Shown here piece by piece: positions 7,466 to 15,591 of a stretch of 64,000 nt of DNA. The notes below the pieces were generated by a model. That model worked only from the letters and a program-made list of their open reading frames with translations, was not told the DNA's origin and did no database searches. The translations under genes were made by a program, and so were the position numbers. Every line of letters starts with the position of its first letter. Positions within the stretch are counted from its first letter, which is position 1. Source of the DNA: Rhodobacteraceae bacterium M385 (GTDB lineage Bacteria; Pseudomonadota; Alphaproteobacteria; Rhodobacterales; Rhodobacteraceae); assembly GCA_025141835.1 (NCBI GenBank), contig CP081102.1, positions 2,294,001 through 2,358,000 on the forward strand. The letters run 5' to 3'.

Positions 7466-9508
7466 ATGCCTGATACTCCCCCTCTCGTGATTTTCACGCC
7501 TTCGGGTAAACGCGGCCACTTTCCCGTTGGCACGCCGATCCTGACAGCGGCGCGGCAATTGGGCGTGGACCTGGATAGCGTCTGCGGCGGGCGGGGCATC
7601 TGCTCCAAGTGTCAAATCGCACCGGCTTACGGCGACTTCCCAAAGCATGGCGTTACCGTTCATGAAGGTGCGCTGAGCGACTGGAATGAGGTAGAGGCGC
7701 GCTACGACCGTATTCGTGGCTTGAAGAAGGGCCGCCGCTTAGGCTGTCAGGCCAAGGTGGAAGGCGACATCGTCGTGGACGTGCCGCCAGAAAGCCAAGT
7801 CCACAAGCAAGTTGTGCGCAAGGCGGCCTCTACCAAACCCATCGTGATGGACCCGGCCACTAAGCTGGTGATGATCGACGTGGTAGAGCCTGACATGCAC
7901 TCCCCTTCCGGTGATCTGGAACGGGTCGCGGACGCGCTGCAAGCCCAGTGGGGCATCGGGCCGGTAACGGCACGGCTTCCCGTTCTGAAGGCATTGCAAC
8001 CGGCGCTGCGTAAGGGGCAGTGGCAGGTCTCGGTCGCTGTGCATACGCCTGCAGGCGCGGCGGCTTCCGAAATTCTCGGCGTGTGGCCCGGCTATCACGA
8101 GGGCGGTCTCTATGGGCTGGCGGTAGACCTTGGCTCGACCACCATTGCGGCACATCTGTGTGACCTCTCCGATGGTCGCGTGCTTGCGTCATCGGGCCTG
8201 ATGAACCCGCAAATCCGTTTCGGCGAAGACCTCATGAGCCGCGTGTCCTACGTCATGATGAACCCGGGCGGCGATGCGGAGATGACCGCCGCTGTCCAGG
8301 ACGCTCTGAACACGCTGGCGCTGGAAATCGCGGCAGAGGCGGGCGTCGACCCCGCTCTGATCTTCGAGACTGTGATCGTTTGCAACCCCGTGATGCATCA
8401 CCTTCTGCTTGGCATTGACCCGGTCGAACTCGGTCAGGCACCTTTCGCCTTGGCCACCTCGGGTAGCCTCACCATGGACGCCCGAGACATTGGTCTATCA
8501 GACATCGCGCCCACCGCGCAGCTTTACCTGCTGCCCTGCATCGCGGGCCATGTGGGGGCCGATGCCGCCGCTGTCGCCTTGGCGGAGGAGCCGAACAGCT
8601 CTCAAGACCTCGTGTTGATCGTCGATGTGGGCACCAATGCGGAAATCCTTTTGGGCGACACCAACGGCGTCCTAGCCTGCTCCTCCCCCACTGGGCCTGC
8701 GTTCGAGGGGGCGCAGATCAGTTCGGGCCAACGGGCAGCGCCCGGTGCAATTGAGCGGATCGAGATTGATCCCATTACCAAAGAACCGCGCTTCCGTGTC
8801 ATAGGCTCGGACATCTGGTCGGACGATCCTGCCTTCGCTGCGGACACGGAGATCACCGGCATCTGTGGGTCCGGCATCATTGAGGCCGTCGCGGAAATGC
8901 GCATGGCGGGCCTGCTGGATGCCTCGGGCCTGATCGGCAGCGCCGAGACCACTGGCACCGCGCGGTGTGAGCCTAACGGCCGCGTCCACGCCTACCTGAT
9001 CCACGATGCCACGGCGACGGGAGGCCCCCGCGTGACTGTCACCCAAGGCGACATCCGCGCAATTCAGCTGGCAAAATCCGCGCTCTATGCAGGCGCTCGT
9101 CTGTTGATGGATCAACGCGGCGTGGACAAGGTGGACCGCGTGGTGCTGGCCGGGGCGTTTGGGGCGCATATCAGCCCGAAGCATGCGATGGTTCTGGGCA
9201 TGATCCCCGATGTACCGCTCGAGATGGTGCAATCGGCAGGCAACGCCGCAGGTCATGGCGCGCGGATCGCGTTATGCAACCGCGCCGCCCGCACCCGGAT
9301 CGAGCAAATCGTCGGCGACATCCACAAGATCGAGACCGCGGTAGAGCCCAAGTTTCAGGAGCATTTCGTCAACGCCAATGCCATTCCCCACGCCACCGAT
9401 CCCTTCCCCGAACTGGCGCAGATCGTGACCCTGCCCAACGTCGCCTTTGGGGCCAGCGGCACAGCCCCCGGCGAAGGCGGTGGCCGCCGCAGACGCCGCC
9501 GCGGATAG
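7466..9508 (+). CDS. RACo/RamA-like corrinoid protein activator ([2Fe-2S] plus ASKHA, DUF4445)
   Basis: 680-residue protein predicted to reduce inactive Co(II) corrinoid to Co(I) at the cost of ATP. The N-terminal ferredoxin-type [2Fe-2S] domain has SVCGGRGICSKC with a further cysteine at RLGCQAKV. A linker and the ASKHA actin-like module follow (YGLAVDLGSTTIAAHLCDL, VLIVDVGTNAEILLG, GICGSGIIEAVAEM, VVLAGAFGAHI), as in the RACo C-terminal family. The start at 7466 has GGAG nine bases upstream. In Dinoroseobacter and Phaeobacter such a protein has been linked genetically to methionine synthesis with a split MetH. The C-terminus is Arg-rich (GEGGGRRRRRRG). Confidence 0.92.
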   Translation: MPDTPPLVIFTPSGKRGHFPVGTPILTAARQLGVDLDSVCGGRGICSKCQIAPAYGDFPKHGVTVHEGALSDWNEVEARYDRIRGLKKGRRLGCQAKVEGDIVVDVPPESQVHKQVVRKAASTKPIVMDPATKLVMIDVVEPDMHSPSGDLERVADALQAQWGIGPVTARLPVLKALQPALRKGQWQVSVAVHTPAGAAASEILGVWPGYHEGGLYGLAVDLGSTTIAAHLCDLSDGRVLASSGLMNPQIRFGEDLMSRVSYVMMNPGGDAEMTAAVQDALNTLALEIAAEAGVDPALIFETVIVCNPVMHHLLLGIDPVELGQAPFALATSGSLTMDARDIGLSDIAPTAQLYLLPCIAGHVGADAAAVALAEEPNSSQDLVLIVDVGTNAEILLGDTNGVLACSSPTGPAFEGAQISSGQRAAPGAIERIEIDPITKEPRFRVIGSDIWSDDPAFAADTEITGICGSGIIEAVAEMRMAGLLDASGLIGSAETTGTARCEPNGRVHAYLIHDATATGGPRVTVTQGDIRAIQLAKSALYAGARLLMDQRGVDKVDRVVLAGAFGAHISPKHAMVLGMIPDVPLEMVQSAGNAAGHGARIALCNRAARTRIEQIVGDIHKIETAVEPKFQEHFVNANAIPHATDPFPELAQIVTLPNVAFGASGTAPGEGGGRRRRRRG

Positions 9509-9573
9509 CGCATTCCGACGCGTCTGCCATTGACGCGCGGGGCGGGCTCGCATATCTCAGGCCCATATCCGGT

Positions 9574-9647
9574 GCGGGTATGGTGAAAAGGTATCACGGC
9601 AGCTTCCCAAGCTTTAGTTACGGGTTCAATTCCCGTTACCCGCTCCA
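9574..9647 (+). tRNA. tRNA-Gly (anticodon CCC)
   Basis: 74-nt cloverleaf with the CCA end encoded. The acceptor stem is GCGGGTA with TACCCGC, the D arm is GTGA...TCAC, the T arm is CGGGTTCAATTCCCG, and the anticodon loop is TTCCCAA, giving anticodon CCC. The anticodon stem GCAGC/GCTTT contains one C-T mismatch and one G-T pair by my reading. It follows the RACo-like gene. Confidence 0.92.
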
Positions 9648-9681
9648 GAAATTCCCTCAGATCATCGCGGATCACTGAATC

Positions 9682-9864
9682 TTACCGAGACTTTGGGACT
9701 CCGCGTCCGGGGCCATGTCTTGGCCCCCTGCCCGGTCGCCGTTTGGGTTTAGTGCGGATGTTGGGATGATCGCCATCGCGGCGAAACACAACCCATGCAG
9801 CAATCGCGATAATCCCGAACACAAGTGCAGCAAACCCCGCAAAGGCCCAGAGTACGATTTCCAT
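9682..9864 (-). CDS. Small single-pass membrane protein, hypothetical
   Basis: 60-residue protein with one hydrophobic segment at about residues 3-27 (IVLWAFAGFAALVFGIIAIA) and a very basic, Pro/Gly/Arg-rich tail (RTKPKRRPGRGPRHGPGRG). A strong AGGGAGGG site lies upstream of the ATG. It starts 21 nt downstream of gph on the same strand. I do not recognise the family. The good ribosome site and transmembrane segment argue that it is real. Confidence 0.55.
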   Translation of the reverse strand: MEIVLWAFAGFAALVFGIIAIAAWVVFRRDGDHPNIRTKPKRRPGRGPRHGPGRGVPKSR

Positions 9865-9885
9865 CGGGTGATCCCTCCCTTATCT

Positions 9886-10524
9886 TTAAAGCAAGCCTTC
9901 CACGATGCCGGGCACCTCGGCCCAATTGTCGAAGGCGACGGTGTGGGGCAAGTCCTCCAAAGGGGATTTTCTATATCCGGGCGTGTAAATCAAGAACGGC
10001 ACGCCCGCGCGCTCGGCGGTTTCGGCGTCGACCTCGCTGTCGCCCACGTAGATCTTCGGCCCCTCACCCAAACCCTCGAAGGCGGCTTGAAGCGGCGCCG
10101 GGTGGGGTTTGCGTTTTGCCAACGTGTCGCCCGAGAACACCACCTCGAACCGATCCTGCCAGCCCAGATGCGCCAAGACTGCCTGGGTGGGGCGGCCGGG
10201 TTTGTTGGTGCAAAGCCCCAGCCTGTGGCCCGCCGCGCAAAGGGCGTCCAAGGCGGTTTCCACGCCGGGGTAGATCACCGTTTCTGTCACCGCTGCCTCA
10301 TAGTGGTGAACGAAGCGCGGCTGCAACGCGGCAGGATCGGCCAAGTTCCGGGCCCGCGCCATACGCTGCACGAACACCACCGCGCCCGCGCCCACGAAAC
10401 CGCGTGCTTCATCGACGCTGAGCGGCGCTGCGCCCACTTCGGCCAAAGTGGCATTGGCGGCGGCGGCGATATCTGCCGCGCTATCGATCAATGTTCCGTC
10501 GAGGTCAAAAACGATGCGGGCCAT
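9886..10524 (-). CDS. gph: Phosphoglycolate phosphatase-like HAD hydrolase
   Basis: 212-residue haloacid-dehalogenase phosphatase. It shows the nucleophile motif IVFDLDGTLIDS at residues 4-15, motif II LCTNKPGRP, the lysine KRKPHPAPL, and the metal motif IYVGDSEVDAETAERAG. These fit phosphoglycolate phosphatase, which clears 2-phosphoglycolate. The frame stays open back to 11067, but that extension runs through the divergent thioesterase gene, and the ATG at 10524 begins the conserved MARIVFDLDGT. HAD specificity is hard to read, so other small phosphoesters remain possible. Confidence 0.87.
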   Translation of the reverse strand: MARIVFDLDGTLIDSAADIAAAANATLAEVGAAPLSVDEARGFVGAGAVVFVQRMARARNLADPAALQPRFVHHYEAAVTETVIYPGVETALDALCAAGHRLGLCTNKPGRPTQAVLAHLGWQDRFEVVFSGDTLAKRKPHPAPLQAAFEGLGEGPKIYVGDSEVDAETAERAGVPFLIYTPGYRKSPLEDLPHTVAFDNWAEVPGIVEGLL

Positions 10525-10602
10525 GGTATCCTCCAATGCTGCTCTGCCTCTTGAGGTAACGAGGCGTTCGGGGGAAGACAAGGCAACCAACCGGAGACTG
10601 CC

Positions 10603-11091
10603 ATGCCCCCCTATCTCACGCCACTTTCCGCCGACGCCCTGCGCGCCATCGGTATTCCCGCCCCTTGGACCTTCGGCCTTGCCGACCGGGTCCGTTTCGG
10701 AGAGTTGGACGCCGTCGGCCACGTTAACCACACCGCCTACCTGCGCTGGTTCGAGAGCTTTCGCCTGCCCTTCCTGCAAGCCCGCCATGTCACCGATTAT
10801 GGCCCGTCCAGCCCGCGCTTGGTGCTGAAACAAGTGTCCTGCACCTATGACGCCGAGATGTTGATGGGCGAGGATTACGTTGTCACGGGCCGGGTCAGCG
10901 CCTTTCGCAACACATCTTTCACGATGGAATTCGGGGCATGGCGGTTGGCAACGGATCGCCCGGCCGAACGGACCGCCCACGGCGGCTGCGTCGTCGTCTT
11001 GCTGAACCGCGACGGACCGGGACGCTATCTGATCCCCGAGGCCGGGCGTGAGGCGTTTATCACGCATGATAGCGCCGTGTCTGAGGGTTAG
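10603..11091 (+). CDS. Hotdog-fold acyl-CoA thioesterase
   Basis: 162-residue 4HBT-type protein. The segment RVRFGELDAVGHVNHTAYLRWFESFRL has the FGELDAVGHVNH element, with Asp and His/Asn as in 4-hydroxybenzoyl-CoA/YbgC-like thioesterases, followed by the hot-dog strands (LVLKQVSCTYDAEMLMGEDYVV). Its substrate is probably a short or medium acyl-CoA and cannot be fixed further. It is divergent from gph, with a 78-bp gap that must hold both promoters. Confidence 0.8.
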   Translation: MPPYLTPLSADALRAIGIPAPWTFGLADRVRFGELDAVGHVNHTAYLRWFESFRLPFLQARHVTDYGPSSPRLVLKQVSCTYDAEMLMGEDYVVTGRVSAFRNTSFTMEFGAWRLATDRPAERTAHGGCVVVLLNRDGPGRYLIPEAGREAFITHDSAVSEG

Positions 11092-11269
11092 ATCACAGGT
11101 CGGGGATTCCGCAGTTGAGAGACTATCAAAAAAATTAACAATTCACAATAAGTGCCCGGAGCCTCTTCATTTTAGGATGAGCAATTCGGGGCTTCAGAAA
11201 TGCTTTGTACGCAACATAATCTGCCGGGTGCGTTTAAGCCGTCACCTCGCTGACTGAAAGGATTAGATC

Positions 11270-11665
11270 ATGAAGAAATTTCAAAAGAAAATGGGTAACG
11301 TGCTTGCCGCTTCGGTCCTGGCAAGCGCTGCGCTTGCCATGCCTGCTGCAGCGGACTTTGTGGGCGTCAGCCAATGTAACGCATCCGGCGGCAGCTCAGA
11401 GCCTGTATTGCATTTCGTCGATGGTGGACGTCGCTTTACCGTTGCGGTTGGCCAAGGCGGCTTAACCCGTAATATCGTGATGAACCGCCGTGCAGCATTG
11501 GCCTGGGCAGAGGCCTCGGGCCTTTTCCCCGAGGATACGCTTTTTGGAAACTACAACGGTTTCATCTGCGGTATCTCGAATGAGCCATCCGAACCGGCGC
11601 GCGAGCCCGAAGCACCACAATACCATGAGCTTGATGAATGCGAGACCGATTGCAACGTGGGCTAA
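11270..11665 (+). CDS. Small exported protein, hypothetical
   Basis: 131-residue precursor with a Sec signal peptide (positive start MKKFQKKMGN, hydrophobic core VLAASVLASAALAM, cleavage after PAAA at about residue 28). The mature part has a cysteine early (SQCNASGG) and one at FICGIS, a proline/glutamate linker, then a terminal HELDECETDCNVG. Four cysteines suggest disulfides in the periplasm. An AAAGGA site precedes the ATG. The 178-bp leader is AT-rich for this genome. Not recognised. Confidence 0.72.
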   Translation: MKKFQKKMGNVLAASVLASAALAMPAAADFVGVSQCNASGGSSEPVLHFVDGGRRFTVAVGQGGLTRNIVMNRRAALAWAEASGLFPEDTLFGNYNGFICGISNEPSEPAREPEAPQYHELDECETDCNVG

Positions 11666-11690
11666 CACAGGCCGATCAAGGGCGCGGGTC

Positions 11691-13304
11691 TTAGACCCCG
11701 CCCACTGCCTGAACGGCCTTTACTAACGCAAGGGTCGATCCATCCTTGCCCGTACCATCGCTTTCGCCGGTCAAGACCGGCTCTAGCGCGACGGCCAGCT
11801 CTTTGCCCAATTCCACGCCCCATTGGTCGAAGGAATTGATGCCAAGGATGACCCCCTCCACAAACACGCGATGCTCGTAGAGCGCGATGATCTGGCCAAG
11901 GGTAAACGGCGTTAACTGATCGTAGAGCAGCGTCGTGGAAGGCCGGTTACCGGCAAACACACGATGCGCGGCTTGACGCTCTAGCTCGGCCCCTTCAAGG
12001 CCCTTGGCGGCCATCATCGCGCGCGCCTCGTCCATGGAACGGCCCCGCATCAGCGCCTCGGATTGGGCAAGGCAATTGGCCACCAGCAAACGGTGATGAT
12101 GGGCCAGATTGGGCTCATGCCCTTTGGCGGCAACAAGGAATTCGCAGGGCACAATCCGCGTGCCTTGGTGGATCAGCTGGTAGAAGGCGTGCTGGCCGTT
12201 GGTGCCCGGCTCCCCCCAAACCACAGGGCCAGAGTTCAGCTCCAGAGCGCTTCCATCCATCGCAACTGACTTGCCGTTGCTCTCCATTTCAAGCTGCTGA
12301 AGATAGGCAGGCAGACGGCTGAGGCGGTTGTCGTAGGGCAGAACGGCACGGGTGGCATGGCCCTGCACCTGATTGTGCCACATACCGACCAGGGCCAGCA
12401 GAACCGGCAGATTGTCGGCCAGATCGGCCTCTTGGAAATGACGGTCCATGGTGGCGGCGCCATTGAGGAAAGCGGTGAAAGCGTCACGGCCCACGGCGAT
12501 CATCAGGCCAAGGCCAATCGGCCCCCACAGGGAATAGCGCCCGCCGACCCAATCCTCGAACCCAAAGACCCGCTCCGCCGGAATGCCAAAGGCACCCGCT
12601 TTCTCGGTACTGGAGGATAGTGCCACGAATTGCGCCGAAGGGTCAGAGACCTCCTTCGCCATCCAATCCCGCGCCGTCTGCGCATTGGTCATGGTCTCGA
12701 TCGTGGTGAATGTCTTGGAGGCTACAATCACCAAAGTCTTTTTTGGATCAAGCCCTTGCAAAGCGTCGTTCATGTCCGCGCCGTCAACGTTGGACACGTA
12801 ATGCAGACGTGGACCGTCATGATATGGGGCCAACGCGAGGGTCGCCATGGCCGGCCCAAGATCCGAGCCGCCGATGCCGATGTTCACCACGTCGGTGAAC
12901 CGCCCGCCTTGTCCGGCAAAGCTGCCCGTGCGCACGGCCTCGGCAAAATCCAAACAGCGGGCTCGGGTGCCCAGAACCTCGGGCATGACGTCTTCGCCAT
13001 CCACCAGGATCGGGCCTTGGTCAGCACGCAACGCGGTGTGCAGAACGGCGCGGCCCTCGGTCTCATTGATCTTCTCGCCCGAGAACATCGCGCTCCGCCG
13101 CGCCTCAACCCCTTTGACGCGAGCCAGTTCCAGCAGAAGCGACAGCGCCCCGTCATCCATCTGGGTCTTGGAGAAATCAAAATAGAGACCATCCGCCCGG
13201 GCAGAAAAACGCTCTACCCGGCCCGGTCTATCAAACGATTCCAGAATGTTGCGGTGCGAAATTGATGCACCATGCGCCCGCAACTCTGACCAAATATCAC
13301 CCAT
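11691..13304 (-). CDS. pgi: Glucose-6-phosphate isomerase
   Basis: Interconverts glucose 6-phosphate and fructose 6-phosphate. The 537-residue product shows the phosphate-binding NIGIGGSDLGPAM and SKTFTTIETMTNA, the signature SLWGPIGLGLMIAVG, the catalytic glutamate in QQLEMESNGK, and the family lysine in FDQWGVELGKELA. The start at 13304 lies 5 nt after the pgl stop and matches the usual MGDIWSEL beginning. The frame is open to 13322, inside pgl. It is the last gene of zwf-pgl-pgi. In an Entner-Doudoroff organism it probably feeds fructose 6-phosphate back into the route. Confidence 0.96.
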   Translation of the reverse strand: MGDIWSELRAHGASISHRNILESFDRPGRVERFSARADGLYFDFSKTQMDDGALSLLLELARVKGVEARRSAMFSGEKINETEGRAVLHTALRADQGPILVDGEDVMPEVLGTRARCLDFAEAVRTGSFAGQGGRFTDVVNIGIGGSDLGPAMATLALAPYHDGPRLHYVSNVDGADMNDALQGLDPKKTLVIVASKTFTTIETMTNAQTARDWMAKEVSDPSAQFVALSSSTEKAGAFGIPAERVFGFEDWVGGRYSLWGPIGLGLMIAVGRDAFTAFLNGAATMDRHFQEADLADNLPVLLALVGMWHNQVQGHATRAVLPYDNRLSRLPAYLQQLEMESNGKSVAMDGSALELNSGPVVWGEPGTNGQHAFYQLIHQGTRIVPCEFLVAAKGHEPNLAHHHRLLVANCLAQSEALMRGRSMDEARAMMAAKGLEGAELERQAAHRVFAGNRPSTTLLYDQLTPFTLGQIIALYEHRVFVEGVILGINSFDQWGVELGKELAVALEPVLTGESDGTGKDGSTLALVKAVQAVGGV

Positions 13305-13309
13305 GTCCG

Positions 13310-13984
13310 CTACTCCGCCCAATGCACCGTGGCCCCAGACAGAACCGCCGCAATCGGCGCCTCTTCCGGGGGCAATTTCAGCGCTCGTTCCAATGCTTCG
13401 CGCTTCTCTGTGCCCGTGATGACCACATGTTTGTTGATTGCGCCGTTCAACACCGGCGCCGTCAGGGTGATCCGTGGCTCGCCCGCGCCCTCTGCGCGCA
13501 TCGGCATCAGCAGCGGCGCGTCAGGGGCCAAAGCCGCCTCCAGATTGTCCGCGCCTGGAAACAGGCTGGCCGTGTGCATATCCGCGCCCATCCCAAGCAG
13601 CAGGACCGAAATCGGCAAATGCCCTTCCAGCCCCTCTGACAACGCGTCCATGCTGTCTTCCGCGCTTGCGCCATCCTTAAACAATGGGATGAGCGTCGCG
13701 GCAGACGCCTTTGATACCAATAGCTTTTTCTTGATCAGCGCGGTGTTCGACCGGGGGCTATCTTCGCCCACCCAACGCTCATCATTCAGGACCACTGAAA
13801 CGCGGTCCCAGTCCAAGTCTTGCTCGCTCAACACATCGAAAATCGGACCCGGTGTGGTGCCGCCCGGCACGCAAAGCGTTGCCCGATCATGCCCGCGCAG
13901 GGCCTCGGCCAGCTCTCCGGTCAGCCGGTCGGCCAAATTCAGCATCATCATCTCACGGTCTGGATATTCGACAAAATCCATCAT
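13310..13984 (-). CDS. pgl: 6-phosphogluconolactonase
   Basis: Hydrolyses 6-phosphogluconolactone to 6-phosphogluconate. The 224-residue SugarP-isomerase-like (DevB-type) protein has CVPGGTTPGPIFDVL, the conserved VVLNDERWVGEDSPRSN loop, ISVLLLGMGADMHTASLFPG, and the lysine KREALERAL. Its ATG overlaps the zwf stop by 4 nt (ATGA), indicating translational coupling, and pgi follows 5 nt after its stop. Confidence 0.95.
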   Translation of the reverse strand: MMDFVEYPDREMMMLNLADRLTGELAEALRGHDRATLCVPGGTTPGPIFDVLSEQDLDWDRVSVVLNDERWVGEDSPRSNTALIKKKLLVSKASAATLIPLFKDGASAEDSMDALSEGLEGHLPISVLLLGMGADMHTASLFPGADNLEAALAPDAPLLMPMRAEGAGEPRITLTAPVLNGAINKHVVITGTEKREALERALKLPPEEAPIAAVLSGATVHWAE

Positions 13985-15423
13985 GCGATATCCCTCCAGC
14001 GGCGGCCATCGCGGTGCAGCAGCATCAGCGCCTCTTCCGGGCCCGAGCTGCCAGTTTCATATTGCACTGGCTTCTCTGCCCGCTCTGTCCAGCCTTCGAT
14101 GATCGGGTCCGTCCAGGCCCAAGCGGCCTCGACCTCATCACCGCGCATAAACAGCGTTTGGTTGCCCCGGATGACGTCCATAATCAGCCGCTCATAGGCG
14201 TCTGGCACATGGCCCACGTCTGGCCCCAATGCGTCCGCAAAGGACATGTCCAAAGGCACGTCCACAAGGCGCATACCCCCCGGCCCCGGTTCCTTAATCG
14301 TCACCCGCAGGTCAATGCCCTCATCGGGCTGCAACCGGATCGACAAGACATTGGCCCGGCTTCCGGCGTCAGCCTCAAAGATCGAATGGGGCGTATCCTT
14401 GAAATGCACCACAATCTCGGACCCGCGCGCCTTCATGCATTTGCCCGTGCGCAGGTAAAACGGCGTGCCGTTCCAGCGCCAGTTGGCAATGTGCAACTTC
14501 ATGGCGATGTAGGATTCCGTGCGCGATGCCGGATCTTCCACGTCATCCAAATACGAGTGCTTCCCCTTGTACTGCCCGCGCACGATGTCCGCAGGTGCCA
14601 CAGGATCAAGCGCCCGGATCACCTTCAGTTTTTCGTCCCGAACGGCATTGGGCTCAAACTTGTTGGGCGGCTCCATCGCCGTCAGGCAAAGCAGCTGCAT
14701 CAGATGGTTCTGCACCATATCGCGCATCGCGCCGGACTTGTCGTAATAGGCCCCGCGCCCGCCCACGCTGACCTCTTCGGCGACGGTGATTTGCACGTGA
14801 TCCACGTATTGCGCGTTCCAAAGCGGCTCAAACAGCACATTGCCGAAGCGGATCGCCATAAGGTTCTGGACGGTCTCTTTGCCGAGGTAATGGTCGATCC
14901 GGTAGATCTGAGTCTCATCAAAATGCTCGGCCAGCGTGGCGTTTAGCGCCTTGGCCGAGGCGAGGTCGCGCCCGAACGGTTTCTCCACCACGATGCGGGC
15001 GTCGCTGTTGGCGATCTCATAGGAATGAAGCCGCTCTGCCAGTGCGCCAAACAAGCTAGGGCCGACCGAGAAGTAGAAGGCCTGCGTGACCCCGTCGCGC
15101 ATCTTGCCCTTCAGCTCTTTCCAGCCCCCATCGCCCATGGCGTCAATCGCCAGATAGTCGAGCCGTTCCAGAAACGCCGCGATCAGCGCCTTATCCAGCT
15201 CTGCCTTCGGCAAGAATTCCTTCAGCGCCTTCTCAACCCACTTGGCCCAGGCCGCAGCGTCTTGTTCGGTCCGCGCAGCACCGATGATACGCGCCTCCTC
15301 CGGCATCTGCCCATCACTGAAGCGCCGAAACAAAGCCGGCAGGATTTTGCGTCGGGCAAGATCGCCCGTGCCGCCGAAAATGACCAAATCAAACGGTTCA
15401 ACCGGTATGACGCGCGAGACCAT
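13981..15423 (-). CDS. zwf: Glucose-6-phosphate 1-dehydrogenase
   Basis: Oxidises glucose 6-phosphate to 6-phosphogluconolactone, the entry to the Entner-Doudoroff pathway. The 480-residue product has the dinucleotide fingerprint VIFGGTGDLARRKI, the substrate signature RIDHYLGKETVQN with its catalytic His, VEKPFGRDL, and the C-terminal DPIIEGWTE. A GGAGG site precedes the ATG. First gene of zwf-pgl-pgi. A perfect GTTAGCGCTAAC palindrome 21 bp upstream, identical to one upstream of edd, suggests LacI-family repression of both. Confidence 0.97.
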   Translation of the reverse strand: MVSRVIPVEPFDLVIFGGTGDLARRKILPALFRRFSDGQMPEEARIIGAARTEQDAAAWAKWVEKALKEFLPKAELDKALIAAFLERLDYLAIDAMGDGGWKELKGKMRDGVTQAFYFSVGPSLFGALAERLHSYEIANSDARIVVEKPFGRDLASAKALNATLAEHFDETQIYRIDHYLGKETVQNLMAIRFGNVLFEPLWNAQYVDHVQITVAEEVSVGGRGAYYDKSGAMRDMVQNHLMQLLCLTAMEPPNKFEPNAVRDEKLKVIRALDPVAPADIVRGQYKGKHSYLDDVEDPASRTESYIAMKLHIANWRWNGTPFYLRTGKCMKARGSEIVVHFKDTPHSIFEADAGSRANVLSIRLQPDEGIDLRVTIKEPGPGGMRLVDVPLDMSFADALGPDVGHVPDAYERLIMDVIRGNQTLFMRGDEVEAAWAWTDPIIEGWTERAEKPVQYETGSSGPEEALMLLHRDGRRWRDIA

Positions 15424-15443
15424 GGAGGTCCTCCTCGATTTGC

Positions 15444-15455
15444 GTTAGCGCTAAC
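15444..15455. promoter_or_regulatory. Putative LacI-family operator upstream of zwf
   Basis: Perfect 12-bp palindrome GTTAGCGCTAAC, 21 bp upstream of the zwf ATG. The central CG and the AGCGCT core are typical of LacI-family operators. The same 12 bp lie inside the 14-bp palindrome upstream of edd (30081-30094), the other gene that controls entry to the Entner-Doudoroff route. Confidence 0.75.
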
Positions 15456-15591
15456 AGCGCCCTTCTAACTGACACTGCAACCGAATGTCTAATAAAACCG
15501 ACGCAGCGATCAACATCGCGTCAACTGGCGCCGAAATCGGCAAGGATCAGCCCGATGATCCCCGTAAGCTGGGTGTGCACTATTGCCCTAC

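Noticed and set aside
9886..11067. Minus-strand open frame of 393 codons
   Set aside because: Only the part from 10524 matches phosphoglycolate phosphatase; the rest is antisense to the thioesterase gene at 10603-11091.
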